DNA of 64,000 nucleotides from an uncultured Alphaproteobacteria bacterium (GTDB lineage Bacteria; Pseudomonadota; Alphaproteobacteria; Caulobacterales; Caulobacteraceae): the NCBI GenBank assembly GCA_937920085.1, contig CALETE010000042.1, forward strand, positions 1-64,000. The letters are read 5' to 3'. How positions within the stretch are numbered: the stretch's first letter is position 1; every line of letters starts with the position of its first letter. Shown here one piece after another: positions 18,601 through 26,449 of this stretch. The notes beneath the pieces are model-generated. The model did not search any database. It saw only the letters and a list, made by a program, of their open reading frames with translations, and had not been told where the DNA came from. Position numbers and translations under genes: made by a program.

Positions 18601-19087
18601 CGACGCCGGAGTCGGCACCGACAAGGCGCGCTTCCAGATGAAGGTACGCCATTTCCTAAAACAGCATGCCGATCATATCGCCATCCAAAAGCTGCGCCGC
18701 AACGAGCAGCTTACGCCACAGGATTTGGCAGAGCTGGAGCGGATGATGGTCGCTGAGGCCGGTGCTTCAGATGCGGACCTTCAAGACGCGAAATCCCAAG
18801 GCGGTCTTGGCCTCTTCGTGCGCTCGCTCGTCGGCCTTGAGCGGGATGCGGCAAAGCAGGCGTTCGCAGAATTCATGGCTGAGAAGAATCTGCGGGGGAA
18901 CCAGATCGAATTCATCAACCTGATTATCGATCACCTCACCGAGCGCGGCGCAATGGACCCGCGCCGTCTCTACGAGAGCCCGTTCACCGATTTCGACGAC
19001 CAGGGCGTAAGCGGTGTATTCCCTCAGGCGGACGTGCAGCGCATTGTTGAAGTGTTACACGACGTCGCCGAACGAGCCGCTGCGTGA
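15683..19087 (+). CDS. hsdR: Type I restriction endonuclease (R) subunit with N-terminal DUF4145
   Basis: A 1134-residue HsdR, the motor-nuclease that translocates DNA and cuts unmethylated DNA. Order of parts: a DUF4145 domain (about 1-125, CFYARLALESAVKWMYDND and YGNKAVHE); a coiled coil (about 150-205); the PD-(D/E)xK nuclease with D256, E271 and K273 (FADYVLW, VIEAKR); helicase motif I ATGSGKT (385-391); DEAH (488-491); LTATP; and motif VI in FWQMIGRGTRL. The C-terminal part resembles the EcoEI R domain. All catalytic residues I can check are present, so the system looks active. It ends 48 bp before a convergent gene. Confidence 0.95.
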   Translation: MSQFAFLKTEFAPVYDLARKAETAALADPRGACFYARLALESAVKWMYDNDRSLRSPYDTALSALIHEGSFRTLVGNALVTKARIIKDYGNKAVHETRPVPPQNAIICVRELFHFTYWLAHTYGRGARPDPALTFNAEALPRAVQVEASTLTKLQALAKDREEGAKALAEAQAARIKSEADRAALDAEVKRLQAEIAAVKAANEKTADTHDYNEAETRDAFIDLLLAEAGWPLDQPRDREYPVKGMPSTSGDGFADYVLWGDDGKPLAVIEAKRTKRDARVGQQQAKLYADCLEKEFGVRPLIFYTNGYEHWLWDDGRYPPRAVYGFLKKDELELWRQRHANRRSLSSTSVDADIVERYYQTRAIRRVGEVFEKDHQRKALLVMATGSGKTRTVIALIDQLMRANWCKRVLFLADRVALVKQAHNNFKRHLPSAPSANLIEKHDPKKNDHNGARVCVATYPTMMGLIDEMQNGQRKYGPGHFDLIVIDEAHRSIYRKYRAIFDYFDSLLVGLTATPRDEIDRDTYSLFELERGVPTDAYDLNEAVADGFLVPPTAVSVPLKFPREGIKYDELSDEDKEKWDLLEWEDKLPSGDIDANAVNKWLFNTDTVDKVLEHLLTHGLKVAEGDRLGKTIVFAKNHDHAMFIASRFDANYPHLAGQFARVIDFKTEYAQSLIDDFSIPDKAPHIAISVDMLDTGIDVPEVVNLVFFKIVRSKTKFWQMIGRGTRLCTDLFGPGRHKDQFLIFDFCQNFEFFNENPKLTDGAIGVSLAQRLFVARVELTGALQGVSEDGGAEYVVDLDRDVRKHLFDEVSGMTLDNFLVRAKRRVVEHFQQADAWERLSREDRDTLVHEVAGLPSALEDNDLVAKQFDYIVLTGQLALLENQASFARCKEKVIAIAARLEELGNIPMVAAEMALILELQTEEYWQDIHAWTLEQMRRRLRSLVKLIEGDERVIVYTDFEDEIGEGRTIELPDAGVGTDKARFQMKVRHFLKQHADHIAIQKLRRNEQLTPQDLAELERMMVAEAGASDADLQDAKSQGGLGLFVRSLVGLERDAAKQAFAEFMAEKNLRGNQIEFINLIIDHLTERGAMDPRRLYESPFTDFDDQGVSGVFPQADVQRIVEVLHDVAERAAA

Positions 19088-19135
19088 GCTAGGGGCCCGT
19101 TATTTGAGATTGATATCTCCAACCCGCCAGCAACG

Positions 19136-19504
19136 TCAGACACCAGTGCTAGAGCTTTTGCTGATTGGTGACCCATCCGCCAGCACATAGATAAACGCCT
19201 CAAACCCACCTTCCGTCGTGGTGACCTCTGCTAGCACCCTTTGGTATTCGGCCCCTTCAAACGCATCAAGCCGAGCCCAGTGGTCGGGCAGGGCTTCAGA
19301 TGTGAGGACATCCACGTCCACCACGTCGCCGGCTTGGTCGAGCACAAGTCCAGGGAAGCCTTGATCGGCCCCCCAGCCTTGGTTGTGTAACCGGCCCCGG
19401 ACCCAGCCCTTGGACCATTGGCCCGGCAGCATGGCGAGGTGGTGATGGTTGGCGCGTCCAGGCCCCAGGGTCCCATAGGTCGCGAGACGGGTTGGGCCTG
19501 TCAT
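19136..19504 (-). CDS. Gamma-glutamylcyclotransferase (AIG2-like) family protein
   Basis: A 122-residue AIG2/GGCT-fold protein. The N-terminal LATYGTLGPG matches the family's substrate-binding YG(S/T)L loop, and the Glu of LDAFEGAEYQRV is at the position of the catalytic acid. Family members cyclise gamma-glutamyl amines or peptides to 5-oxoproline; the real substrate is unknown. It lies 14 bp downstream of the patatin gene on the same strand, so probably in one transcript, and convergent with hsdR. Confidence 0.82.
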   Translation of the reverse strand: MTGPTRLATYGTLGPGRANHHHLAMLPGQWSKGWVRGRLHNQGWGADQGFPGLVLDQAGDVVDVDVLTSEALPDHWARLDAFEGAEYQRVLAEVTTTEGGFEAFIYVLADGSPISKSSSTGV

Positions 19505-19518
19505 TTTGAACGCTCGCT

Positions 19519-21771
19519 CTAGAACGGCCTGCCAATAAACAGATAGACCGATCTGCGGCGCTTATCGGATTGGCCATAGGCCAGGAATATCGGACCTAGA
19601 GGGGTATCGGCACCCAGGTAGACGCTCCCGCCGTATTGGATATTCGAAAAATCCACATCCGACCGTCGTGCCCAAATCTGACCCGCCTCGACGGTGCCAC
19701 CGACAAAGAGTTTCGAGCCAAGGATGTCGAGAGCGGGCTGTTTAATGGCGTGCCGATAGACGAGTTGGCCTAGGGCGAAAGACTCTCCGGACAGTTCGTC
19801 CAGATAATACCCCGAAAGATTGAATAGGCCCCCGAGACGGAAGCGTGCGTCAGTGGGAGTCACGCCTGAAAGGCTGGTGCCGCCTGATATCGCTGCGATT
19901 AAGGTATCATCTCCCAGCGTCCTGGTTGTCAGTGCAGACCCAGAGATGGTTTGGAATGTGTTGTTGTCGCCAAGACCCTTAGCGCCCTGGGTCCAATTGA
20001 ACGAGGCCTTCGATCCAGTGCGCGGGAAATAGGCGTTGTCTAAGGTCTCATAATTGCCCAACAGGCGCACTCGACCGATATTAAGGGTCAGGGCTCGGGT
20101 GTTCAGTGAACCTTCTTGGGCTTTTATGCGCCCCTCACCCCGTTGAAGTTCAAGGCGAAGTTCGCTCGTCCCGCCAAACTGGTATCCAGCACCGACCGAG
20201 GCCAAAGCATAGACCAAATCATAGGTGCCGAGTTTGTAGCCCTTGCCGCTATAAATGTTCACCGGTCGGATTTCGGTTTTGACCTTTCCAGACAGGAACC
20301 AGCTCTGGCTTGGCTCCAAGAGCTTGAACAACTCGGCCGACGCGGCGCTGCGATCGCCCAGGGTCGCCTGAAGCTGCAACTCACTCCCGTAATTGTCTAA
20401 GGCAGGGGTGCGATAATCAAAGGACAGCGTGTAGTCAGAACTGCTGTTGAAATCGTTGGCGACGGTCAGTCCCAACCTGACACGTCCAGCAGAAGGCGCG
20501 CGGTTTTCGGCCCTGACGACCAATCCTTCGCCATCCTTGCTGTGCTCGAGAACGTAGTCGACACGGTCGAATTGCCCCAGGGCGTACACGCGGTCGAGGC
20601 CCAAATTGATGGTCTCAGGGTCTGCCGGCTTCCCGACCAAATCATCAATTTTTTGCTTAATGACCTCGTCGGCAAGGCGAGACCCATTCTGAATTCGGAT
20701 ATAGTCGATTTGAGGTGCAGGTGGCACCTGTGCCAGGGCCTTGGTCGTCAGAGGACGGTTCGCCAGGACCTTATTTAAGTCCGCTGTCTTTGCAATTAGG
20801 GACCGACGTCCAGCCTGAACAAGGTCCTTTCCGCGGTCAAATGCGGCGGCATTAATGTCGCCTGGATCGATCATGATCAGCACGTCATTGGGTGTCAGGG
20901 TGGCAAGCTGGGCGCGCTCATTGGAAAGAATTAACAGGGTCACGGACTGACCCAGGACATCCACGGCCGTGGCAATCTTTTGCTTATTCTGCAGGGAGCT
21001 GGGAGTGGCGACCACGATGACGATATCGGCCCCCATGTCGCGGGCGATGCTGATGGGAATATTTGCAGCCATACCCCCGTCGACCAGCAGTTTTCCATCT
21101 AGGGTTATGGGTGAGAAGACACCGGGCACCGACATGGAGGCCCGCATGGCCATCGGAAGCTCCCCGTGATCGATGACCACCGGCTTGCCAGTTTCTATGT
21201 CCGTGGCAACGGCCCGGAAGGGTATGGGGAGGTCATCAAAGGTCTTTAAGACCCCTTTTGCTGCGGTGAAGTGCCGGAGCTGTTGGAGTAGCTTCTGATC
21301 TGAAATGGCACCTGCCGGCAGGATTAGATGTGCCCCATCCAGCGCGAGGCTGGCCTTGACTGGAAAATCTGCATCTTGGGTCTTCTGATGATAGGTCAGA
21401 TTGCGCCGCTCGGGGGTCGGATTGAAGATCTCACCCCAGTTCATTTCATTGACCACCCGCTCCAGTGCTGGACCGTCGAGGCCTGAGGCGTAGAGCCCCC
21501 CGACGATTGAGCCCATGGAGGTTCCGACCACAAAATCAGGCCGCAGGTTCATGCGCTCAAGTTCTTGGATCACGCCAACATGGGCCAGACCAAGGGCTCC
21601 GCCCCCGGAAAGGACCAGAGCGATTTTGGGTGTCTTGTGGGTGGGCTCTGTCCCTTGGGCGACGGCCTCGCCGCCGATACCCATCAGCAAGGACAGCAAA
21701 AGCAAGACTTTTAGAATGGCCCTGCTGCGCAGATGAAGGGGCTTTCCTTGCAGCCAATAGATTTTAGACAC
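19519..21771 (-). CDS. Patatin-like phospholipase with POTRA and outer-membrane beta-barrel (PlpD type)
   Basis: A 750-residue secreted protein. A signal peptide (residues about 1-38, with LLLLSLLMGIGGEAVAQ) is followed by a patatin domain (about 48-330) with oxyanion loop GGGALGLAH, nucleophile motif GTSMG and the Asp of DGGMAAN. A POTRA-like segment (about 350-425) and a C-terminal barrel (about 430-750, ending SVYLFIGRPF with a terminal Phe) complete the type Vd layout of Pseudomonas PlpD. It likely sits in the outer membrane as a lipase. I chose the GTG at 21771, preceded by GGAGC. The open frame runs 82 codons further upstream, but that part has no signal-peptide logic. Confidence 0.88.
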   Translation of the reverse strand: MSKIYWLQGKPLHLRSRAILKVLLLLSLLMGIGGEAVAQGTEPTHKTPKIALVLSGGGALGLAHVGVIQELERMNLRPDFVVGTSMGSIVGGLYASGLDGPALERVVNEMNWGEIFNPTPERRNLTYHQKTQDADFPVKASLALDGAHLILPAGAISDQKLLQQLRHFTAAKGVLKTFDDLPIPFRAVATDIETGKPVVIDHGELPMAMRASMSVPGVFSPITLDGKLLVDGGMAANIPISIARDMGADIVIVVATPSSLQNKQKIATAVDVLGQSVTLLILSNERAQLATLTPNDVLIMIDPGDINAAAFDRGKDLVQAGRRSLIAKTADLNKVLANRPLTTKALAQVPPAPQIDYIRIQNGSRLADEVIKQKIDDLVGKPADPETINLGLDRVYALGQFDRVDYVLEHSKDGEGLVVRAENRAPSAGRVRLGLTVANDFNSSSDYTLSFDYRTPALDNYGSELQLQATLGDRSAASAELFKLLEPSQSWFLSGKVKTEIRPVNIYSGKGYKLGTYDLVYALASVGAGYQFGGTSELRLELQRGEGRIKAQEGSLNTRALTLNIGRVRLLGNYETLDNAYFPRTGSKASFNWTQGAKGLGDNNTFQTISGSALTTRTLGDDTLIAAISGGTSLSGVTPTDARFRLGGLFNLSGYYLDELSGESFALGQLVYRHAIKQPALDILGSKLFVGGTVEAGQIWARRSDVDFSNIQYGGSVYLGADTPLGPIFLAYGQSDKRRRSVYLFIGRPF

Positions 21772-21970
21772 GGTCCAGCTCCGACTTGTGGTTCTAGCAC
21801 CCAGATCATTCGCGGGAGCTGAATTTTGCAAACATACAACCGCGGTTCTTACCCCGGTGGCCTTTCCCGAGAAATCGGAATCTGTCGTCAATAGCCAAGA
21901 AAAAACGGTGCTGGATTGAGTAGGGCGCAGCGCCGACGAGATAACGGTATTTAAGCCCAATTTTAGGGCG

Positions 21971-23134
21971 CTAGCCGCCCCTAATCGCCCCGTCGTAAGA
22001 CGTCCACATCGCTTCACAGTCGACCATGGTCCTGTTCTCCAGGGCCTGATCCAGGGCCATGACCGTCAGCCCAGCCTCCAGACTTTCGAAGGGCGTGACA
22101 GGGAAGGGGGCCTTGCCTTCTAGGGCTGCTAGAAGATCTCGGGCCATGGACTGATCAGCGCCGTTGTGGCTGTCGGCAGTAACCCCGCCATAGTCGATGC
22201 GCTCGGGCTTTTGGCGAGACAGGGTGGGGCGGATCATCAGGCGATTTCGTACGAGGTCAGCGATCAGGGTCCCCTCGGTCCCTGCCACATACCAACGGCG
22301 TTCAGGTAGGGCCACATGGCTGTTGGCGTGGAAGGTAAGGCGGATGTCGTTGGCATATTCCACCATGGCGGTCTGGTGGTCGGTGACGTCCATGTCAGAC
22401 TGAAAGCTGTCATTTGCCCCCATCCAGCCGGCATCCCTCAGGGAATAGGCGGCTTCGCCATTGTCATAGGTTCTTGGGCGACTGGCCCGCTCGGCAGTGA
22501 AAATGCGGCGACCGCCAAAACTGGCGACTCTGCCGGGGCGGGAGCGGGCAATACGGCCGAAAATATCGAAATCGTGGCAGACCTTGTCCAGCAGGTAGGA
22601 CCCGCCCCATTCCTGTCGACGCCGCCAGTTGCGGGCCAGATAGCCGCCATGCTCTGGGGGCAGGTGCTCGGTAGCGTCTATCGAAACAATCTCCCCCAAC
22701 TGGCCGGAGTCGCACCTGGCTATGACCTCCCGGACGATGGTCATGGAGCGCATGACCAGGCCGATATAGAGGGGTGGGGGCGTGCCCGCCGACAGCCGCC
22801 GGGCCAGGGCGAAGCTTTCCTCCTGGGTGCGGACAATGGGCTTTTCGCAGAACACCGGCCAGCCTGTGTCCAGGGCCATGTTCAGGTGTTCAAAGTGCAG
22901 GTGATTAGGCGTGCCAATCATGACAAGGTCATAGGGGCCGCCAGCGAGCAGGGCCTTGGCATCTGGCAGGTTCCGACCAGCCTCGATCCCGGCTTCGGCC
23001 AGGATGGATGCCCCCACGGGTGCCGGGTCAGCATGGGCAACCACCTCAAGGTTCCAGCCGACCTCTTTCATGGCCGCTAGAACGTGGGCAATGCGCTGGC
23101 CAAGGCCGATGACGCCAATGCGGTAGGTTTTCAT
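21971..23134 (-). CDS. Gfo/Idh/MocA family oxidoreductase
   Basis: A 387-residue NAD(P)-dependent sugar or cyclitol dehydrogenase. The N-terminal Rossmann fold starts with GVIGLGQRIAHVL; the conserved EKP motif is VFCEKPIVRT; a His in the conserved helix (LLDKVCHDFDIFGRI) is the probable proton carrier. The C-terminal alpha/beta domain shows typical features (WYVAGTEGTLIADL, ESLEAGLTVMALDQA). Substrate unknown. It stands alone, divergent from the MATE gene. The 199 bp between it and the downstream patatin gene show no recognisable feature. Confidence 0.88.
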   Translation of the reverse strand: MKTYRIGVIGLGQRIAHVLAAMKEVGWNLEVVAHADPAPVGASILAEAGIEAGRNLPDAKALLAGGPYDLVMIGTPNHLHFEHLNMALDTGWPVFCEKPIVRTQEESFALARRLSAGTPPPLYIGLVMRSMTIVREVIARCDSGQLGEIVSIDATEHLPPEHGGYLARNWRRRQEWGGSYLLDKVCHDFDIFGRIARSRPGRVASFGGRRIFTAERASRPRTYDNGEAAYSLRDAGWMGANDSFQSDMDVTDHQTAMVEYANDIRLTFHANSHVALPERRWYVAGTEGTLIADLVRNRLMIRPTLSRQKPERIDYGGVTADSHNGADQSMARDLLAALEGKAPFPVTPFESLEAGLTVMALDQALENRTMVDCEAMWTSYDGAIRGG

Positions 23135-23325
23135 GGGTCAGGGTCTCTCTGCAAAGCGGCAGTTGTGGTGCCTTAGTAATCTGACACGTTCCGGTCGGGC
23201 CGATCCATCATGCCAACAACGGCTTGGGGTGCAAGGTGGCCCAGGGTATCTTCCCCATCAAAGTTCTCCTTGCGGGGGGAGGCGTGAACCGGCATTTTCC
23301 CGCCCTCTTTGACAACAGGTGCCCC

Positions 23326-24693
23326 ATGACCCCCGAAGAAGCCCAAACGGCTTCCCCGGTAACCGCGACTGTTCGCACAGATCTGGCAGAGCTGCTGCAG
23401 CTCTCTTGGCCAGTGGTTCTGTCGCGCCTGGGCATAATGGGCATGGGCCTGTCGGACTCCATCGTCGTGGGGCGCTATTCCGCCGAGCAACTGGGCTTTC
23501 ACGCCCTGGGCTGGGCCCCCACCAGCGTGGTGGTGACCATGATTGTTGGCCTGCTCTCTGGGGTTCAGGTCATGACCTCCCGCGCAGTGGGACGAAATAA
23601 CCTGGCGGAGACCGGTGCGGTTCTGAGGCGGGGGCTGGTCTATGGCTTCTGGATTGGTCTGGCCTGTTCAGCCCTCCTGGTGATTGGCGGCCCGACCTTC
23701 CTGCATCATTTGCACCTAGCCCCAGCCCTAGCTGACGGTGCCACCCGGCCCTTGGTGATTTTCTCGGCCTCCATGCCCGGCTACGCCATCAGCATTGCCG
23801 CCAGCTTCTGGCTGGAGGGATTGGGTCGGCCCAAGCCTGCCGCCACCCTGATGTGGATCGCCAATGGCGTGAACCTGGCGGTAGACCTGCTCCTGGTGCC
23901 CGGCGTCTTTGGCTTGCCTGCCTTGGGGGCCGTCGGTGGCGCTTGGGCGACGGCAGCGGCACGGACCTTCTTAGCTGTGGCCCTGCTGATCTATATCGCT
24001 CGTATGCCCGACGCGAAGGCCCATGGAGTCTTCGGCAAGCCTGAGACTAATCTGGCGGCGGAGACCGAGCAGAGACAGATCGGCTATGGTGCCGGTATCT
24101 CCGACTTCTTTGAAGTGGCGGCCTTCGCCAGTATGAACGTCATAGCTGGTTGGATCGGCGGCCTGGCTGTCGCCGCCTGGGCCATCAGCCTCAATGTCAT
24201 CGCCATCGTCTTCATGGTGCCGCTGGGCCTGTCCACGGCCACAGCGGTTCTGGTGGGCCGAGCCTATGGTGCCCGGGACTTCGCCGGCGTGCGCCGGATC
24301 AGCTGGATCGCCTTTGGGGTGACGGTGACCTTTGGCGTGCTCATGTCGTTTGTGCTCTGGCCCGCAGCAGGTGTCATTGCGGGGCAGTATACGAAAGACC
24401 CAGCGACCATCGGCATGGCGGCCTCAGCCCTGGTCATCTCCTGCCTCTTCCTGATCCCCGACGCCCTGCAGGTGGTCTGCGCCCAGGCCCTGCGCGCCCG
24501 CGCCGACGTGTGGATCCCCACAGCGGCCCACCTGACCAGCTATGTGATCATCATGACCCCTATGGCCTATGTCTTCGCCATCCCCATGAAGCTGGGGGTG
24601 AACGGCATAGTCTGGGCGGTGGTTGTGGCGAGCTTTGTCTCAGCGGGTCTACTGATGGCGCGGTTCAGGTATTTGAACGTGCGGGGGCGGTAG
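23326..24693 (+). CDS. MATE family efflux transporter
   Basis: A 455-residue MATE/NorM-type antiporter with about twelve membrane helices in two related bundles (starting LLQLSWPVVLSRLGIMGMGLSDSIVVGRYS and, in the second half, SDFFEVAAFASMNVIAGWIGGLAVAAWAISLNVIA). It likely exports cationic or amphipathic compounds using Na+ or H+. The ATG at 23326 (MTPEEAQT) has AGGTG upstream; the frame extends 34 codons earlier without a convincing start. It ends 2 bp before the convergent vapC stop. Confidence 0.92.
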   Translation: MTPEEAQTASPVTATVRTDLAELLQLSWPVVLSRLGIMGMGLSDSIVVGRYSAEQLGFHALGWAPTSVVVTMIVGLLSGVQVMTSRAVGRNNLAETGAVLRRGLVYGFWIGLACSALLVIGGPTFLHHLHLAPALADGATRPLVIFSASMPGYAISIAASFWLEGLGRPKPAATLMWIANGVNLAVDLLLVPGVFGLPALGAVGGAWATAAARTFLAVALLIYIARMPDAKAHGVFGKPETNLAAETEQRQIGYGAGISDFFEVAAFASMNVIAGWIGGLAVAAWAISLNVIAIVFMVPLGLSTATAVLVGRAYGARDFAGVRRISWIAFGVTVTFGVLMSFVLWPAAGVIAGQYTKDPATIGMAASALVISCLFLIPDALQVVCAQALRARADVWIPTAAHLTSYVIIMTPMAYVFAIPMKLGVNGIVWAVVVASFVSAGLLMARFRYLNVRGR

Positions 24694-24695
24694 GG

Positions 24696-25109
24696 CTAGA
24701 GCCCCAGCAGAGACACGCCTTCGCTAAGTGCAGCCTGCCTAAGGTCTCTGTCCAGGGTCGCTAAGGGCAGCCCACGACGACGGGCGAGCTCTAGATAGAC
24801 CGCATCATGGAGGGTGAGGCCATATTGGCTTGCGAGCCGAGCTGTGGCGCCCCAGGCGTGCTGCTCAGTCTCGAGGTCTTGTTTAAGGGGTAGAGCTGCG
24901 AGATCCGACAAGGTGTTGTCCCGGAAGGCCGCGTCATGTCGTCGGCGGCGGACTCCCATTTCAAGCACGTTGGCAACTTCCAGTCGCCATAGCCCTGGAA
25001 CCCAGGCGCCCTGGGATGCGACGGCGTCGAAAACTTGGCTCACCGCCTCTGTTGTCTCGTCGCTATAGACCCAGGCCAAGGTGGCGGAGCTGTCGAGCAC
25101 GAGGCTCAT
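24696..25109 (-). CDS. vapC: Type II toxin, PIN-domain VapC family
   Basis: A 137-residue PIN-domain ribonuclease. Conserved acids are visible: Asp6 in VLDSSATLAW, a Glu in WRLEVANVLE, Asp in LTLHDAVYLELARRRGLPLATLDRDL. Such toxins cut tRNA or rRNA when free of antitoxin. The start overlaps the vapB stop by 4 bp (ATGA), the normal antitoxin-toxin coupling. Confidence 0.92.
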   Translation of the reverse strand: MSLVLDSSATLAWVYSDETTEAVSQVFDAVASQGAWVPGLWRLEVANVLEMGVRRRRHDAAFRDNTLSDLAALPLKQDLETEQHAWGATARLASQYGLTLHDAVYLELARRRGLPLATLDRDLRQAALSEGVSLLGL

Positions 25110-25354
25110 GGCCGTCCTAAATCCCGGTCTGCCTTTAGGGTTTCCCAGGCGATCGACGCGCCGCCCAACTCAACGGCCCGCGCCCGAATTCTAGCTAGGG
25201 CGGACCTAGCTGCATGTTGATCTATCTGTGGGGCACAAGGTGCAAGACGCGCCACAGCTTTGCCATGGCGGGTGATGACAATTTCTTCGCCTAGCTCCAC
25301 CCGGTCCAGCAAGGCCCCAAGGGTGTTTTTGGCTTCGAAAGCTCCAACCTGCAT
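25106..25354 (-). CDS. vapB: Type II antitoxin, Phd/YefM-VapB family
   Basis: An 82-residue antitoxin with an N-terminal Phd/YefM fold (VGAFEAKNTLGALLDRVELGEEIVITRHGKAVARLAP), which binds operator DNA, and a C-terminal part that should wrap VapC. The ATG at 25354 has GGAG six bases upstream; the TTG four codons earlier overlaps that site. The operator-like repeat lies immediately upstream. Confidence 0.9.
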   Translation of the reverse strand: MQVGAFEAKNTLGALLDRVELGEEIVITRHGKAVARLAPCAPQIDQHAARSALARIRARAVELGGASIAWETLKADRDLGRP

Positions 25355-25370
25355 CACGCGCTCCAATAGA

Positions 25371-25388
25371 CTAGCTTAAGCTAGCTTA
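25371..25388 (-). promoter_or_regulatory. vapBC operator (palindrome plus direct repeat)
   Basis: CTAGCTTAAGCTAG (25371-25384) is a perfect 14-bp palindrome located 17 bp upstream of the vapB start. Its half CTAGCTTA is repeated 10 bp later (25381-25388), one helical turn. This is a typical arrangement for cooperative binding by VapB or the VapBC complex. The role is inferred from position and symmetry. Confidence 0.65.
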
Positions 25389-25432
25389 TTTTAGGCGCAA
25401 CATGTTGTCATTCGATTAGTGGTGTGGGGAAT

Positions 25433-26335
25433 CTATCCCTCAACCCCCAAGATCCAACCTTCTTCCCGCTCAGCCACAGCCACAACCTCAGGTGTCAGGG
25501 CTTTGCCGGGCCCGAAGGCCGCGCCCAGCTTGCCGGCTTCGTCGAGCTTGGCGAAGTGTTCGGCGGTGACGCGGACCTGGGCTTGGTCCTTGACCTCGCC
25601 GGGGGCGGGTTGGGCCTTGTAGAGGCTGGGATAGACCTCAGCGACTACCACATCGACGCCTTCGAGGTCCTGTTCCTTCAGGGCCTGAAAGCCGGTCTCG
25701 AAGGGCCAGGCCTTTAATGCATCGCCCCGGGCGACCTTCATCCGGCGAACCGCGGGAATGCCCATAATGGCCTGACCGCCGACCGAGCCATTGTAATAGA
25801 GCTTCCAGATTGAGCTGGCACCCTTGGCCGCCTGGTCTGCATAGCGGAACTCTGGCAAGTCGTCGGGCCCGTGCTCACGGGTGCGCTTGGGCTGTAGGGT
25901 GGTCAGGGTGTCCTTGGGCGGGCAGCCCCAGAAAGGGAAGGGCCCCCCGGTCATGCGACGGTTAATCTCTGACCCCACGCCGAAGCGGTTATTGGTGTTG
26001 TCGGCCTTGTCCTTGACCATCTTGTCCAGCTGATCCCAGACGGCGCGCCAGGGGGGATCACCGGTCAGGTTCAGGGCTGGCGCAAAGCCACGGGGAAAGC
26101 CCAAGGGAAAATCAAAGCCCACCAGGGCCCGCTCTGAGCGCTTTTTGAAGTCCTCCAGCAAACTGGCCAGCTTCTTTTCAGCCTCTTGACGGGTCGGTGG
26201 ATTAAAGGACTCAAAGGTCAGACGGAACCGCACGTCGCGCTTCATGACGCCAATCCAGACGGAATCAGCGCCCGTAGACGGCTTGGCCGCGGCGCTCCAG
26301 TCGACAATCACATAGGCGTTAAACAGGCGAGACAC
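25433..26335 (-). CDS. DUF429-like conserved protein
   Basis: A 300-residue protein with an N-terminal VIVDWSAAAKPSTGADSVWIGVM and VGFDFPLGFPRGF, which resembles the RNase H-like fold start of DUF429-type proteins. Homologues are often labelled cobalamin biosynthesis CbiG without clear support, and I do not adopt that name. VVVAEVYPSLYKA in the C-terminal half carries a conserved acidic residue. The GTG at 26335 is preceded by CCGGAG; an in-frame start at 26401 is less likely. Function unknown. It is divergent from the dehalogenase homologue. Confidence 0.65.
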   Translation of the reverse strand: MSRLFNAYVIVDWSAAAKPSTGADSVWIGVMKRDVRFRLTFESFNPPTRQEAEKKLASLLEDFKKRSERALVGFDFPLGFPRGFAPALNLTGDPPWRAVWDQLDKMVKDKADNTNNRFGVGSEINRRMTGGPFPFWGCPPKDTLTTLQPKRTREHGPDDLPEFRYADQAAKGASSIWKLYYNGSVGGQAIMGIPAVRRMKVARGDALKAWPFETGFQALKEQDLEGVDVVVAEVYPSLYKAQPAPGEVKDQAQVRVTAEHFAKLDEAGKLGAAFGPGKALTPEVVAVAEREEGWILGVEG

Positions 26336-26449
26336 GGTCGCACTCCGGTGGCGATGACCGGGCCTTGTATCCCTCCCATGGGCTGGGGCCAAGGCGTGCA
26401 TTCGCCAATCTGATCTGGCACAATCCCCCGTCCACAGGAGATCAAGCCC

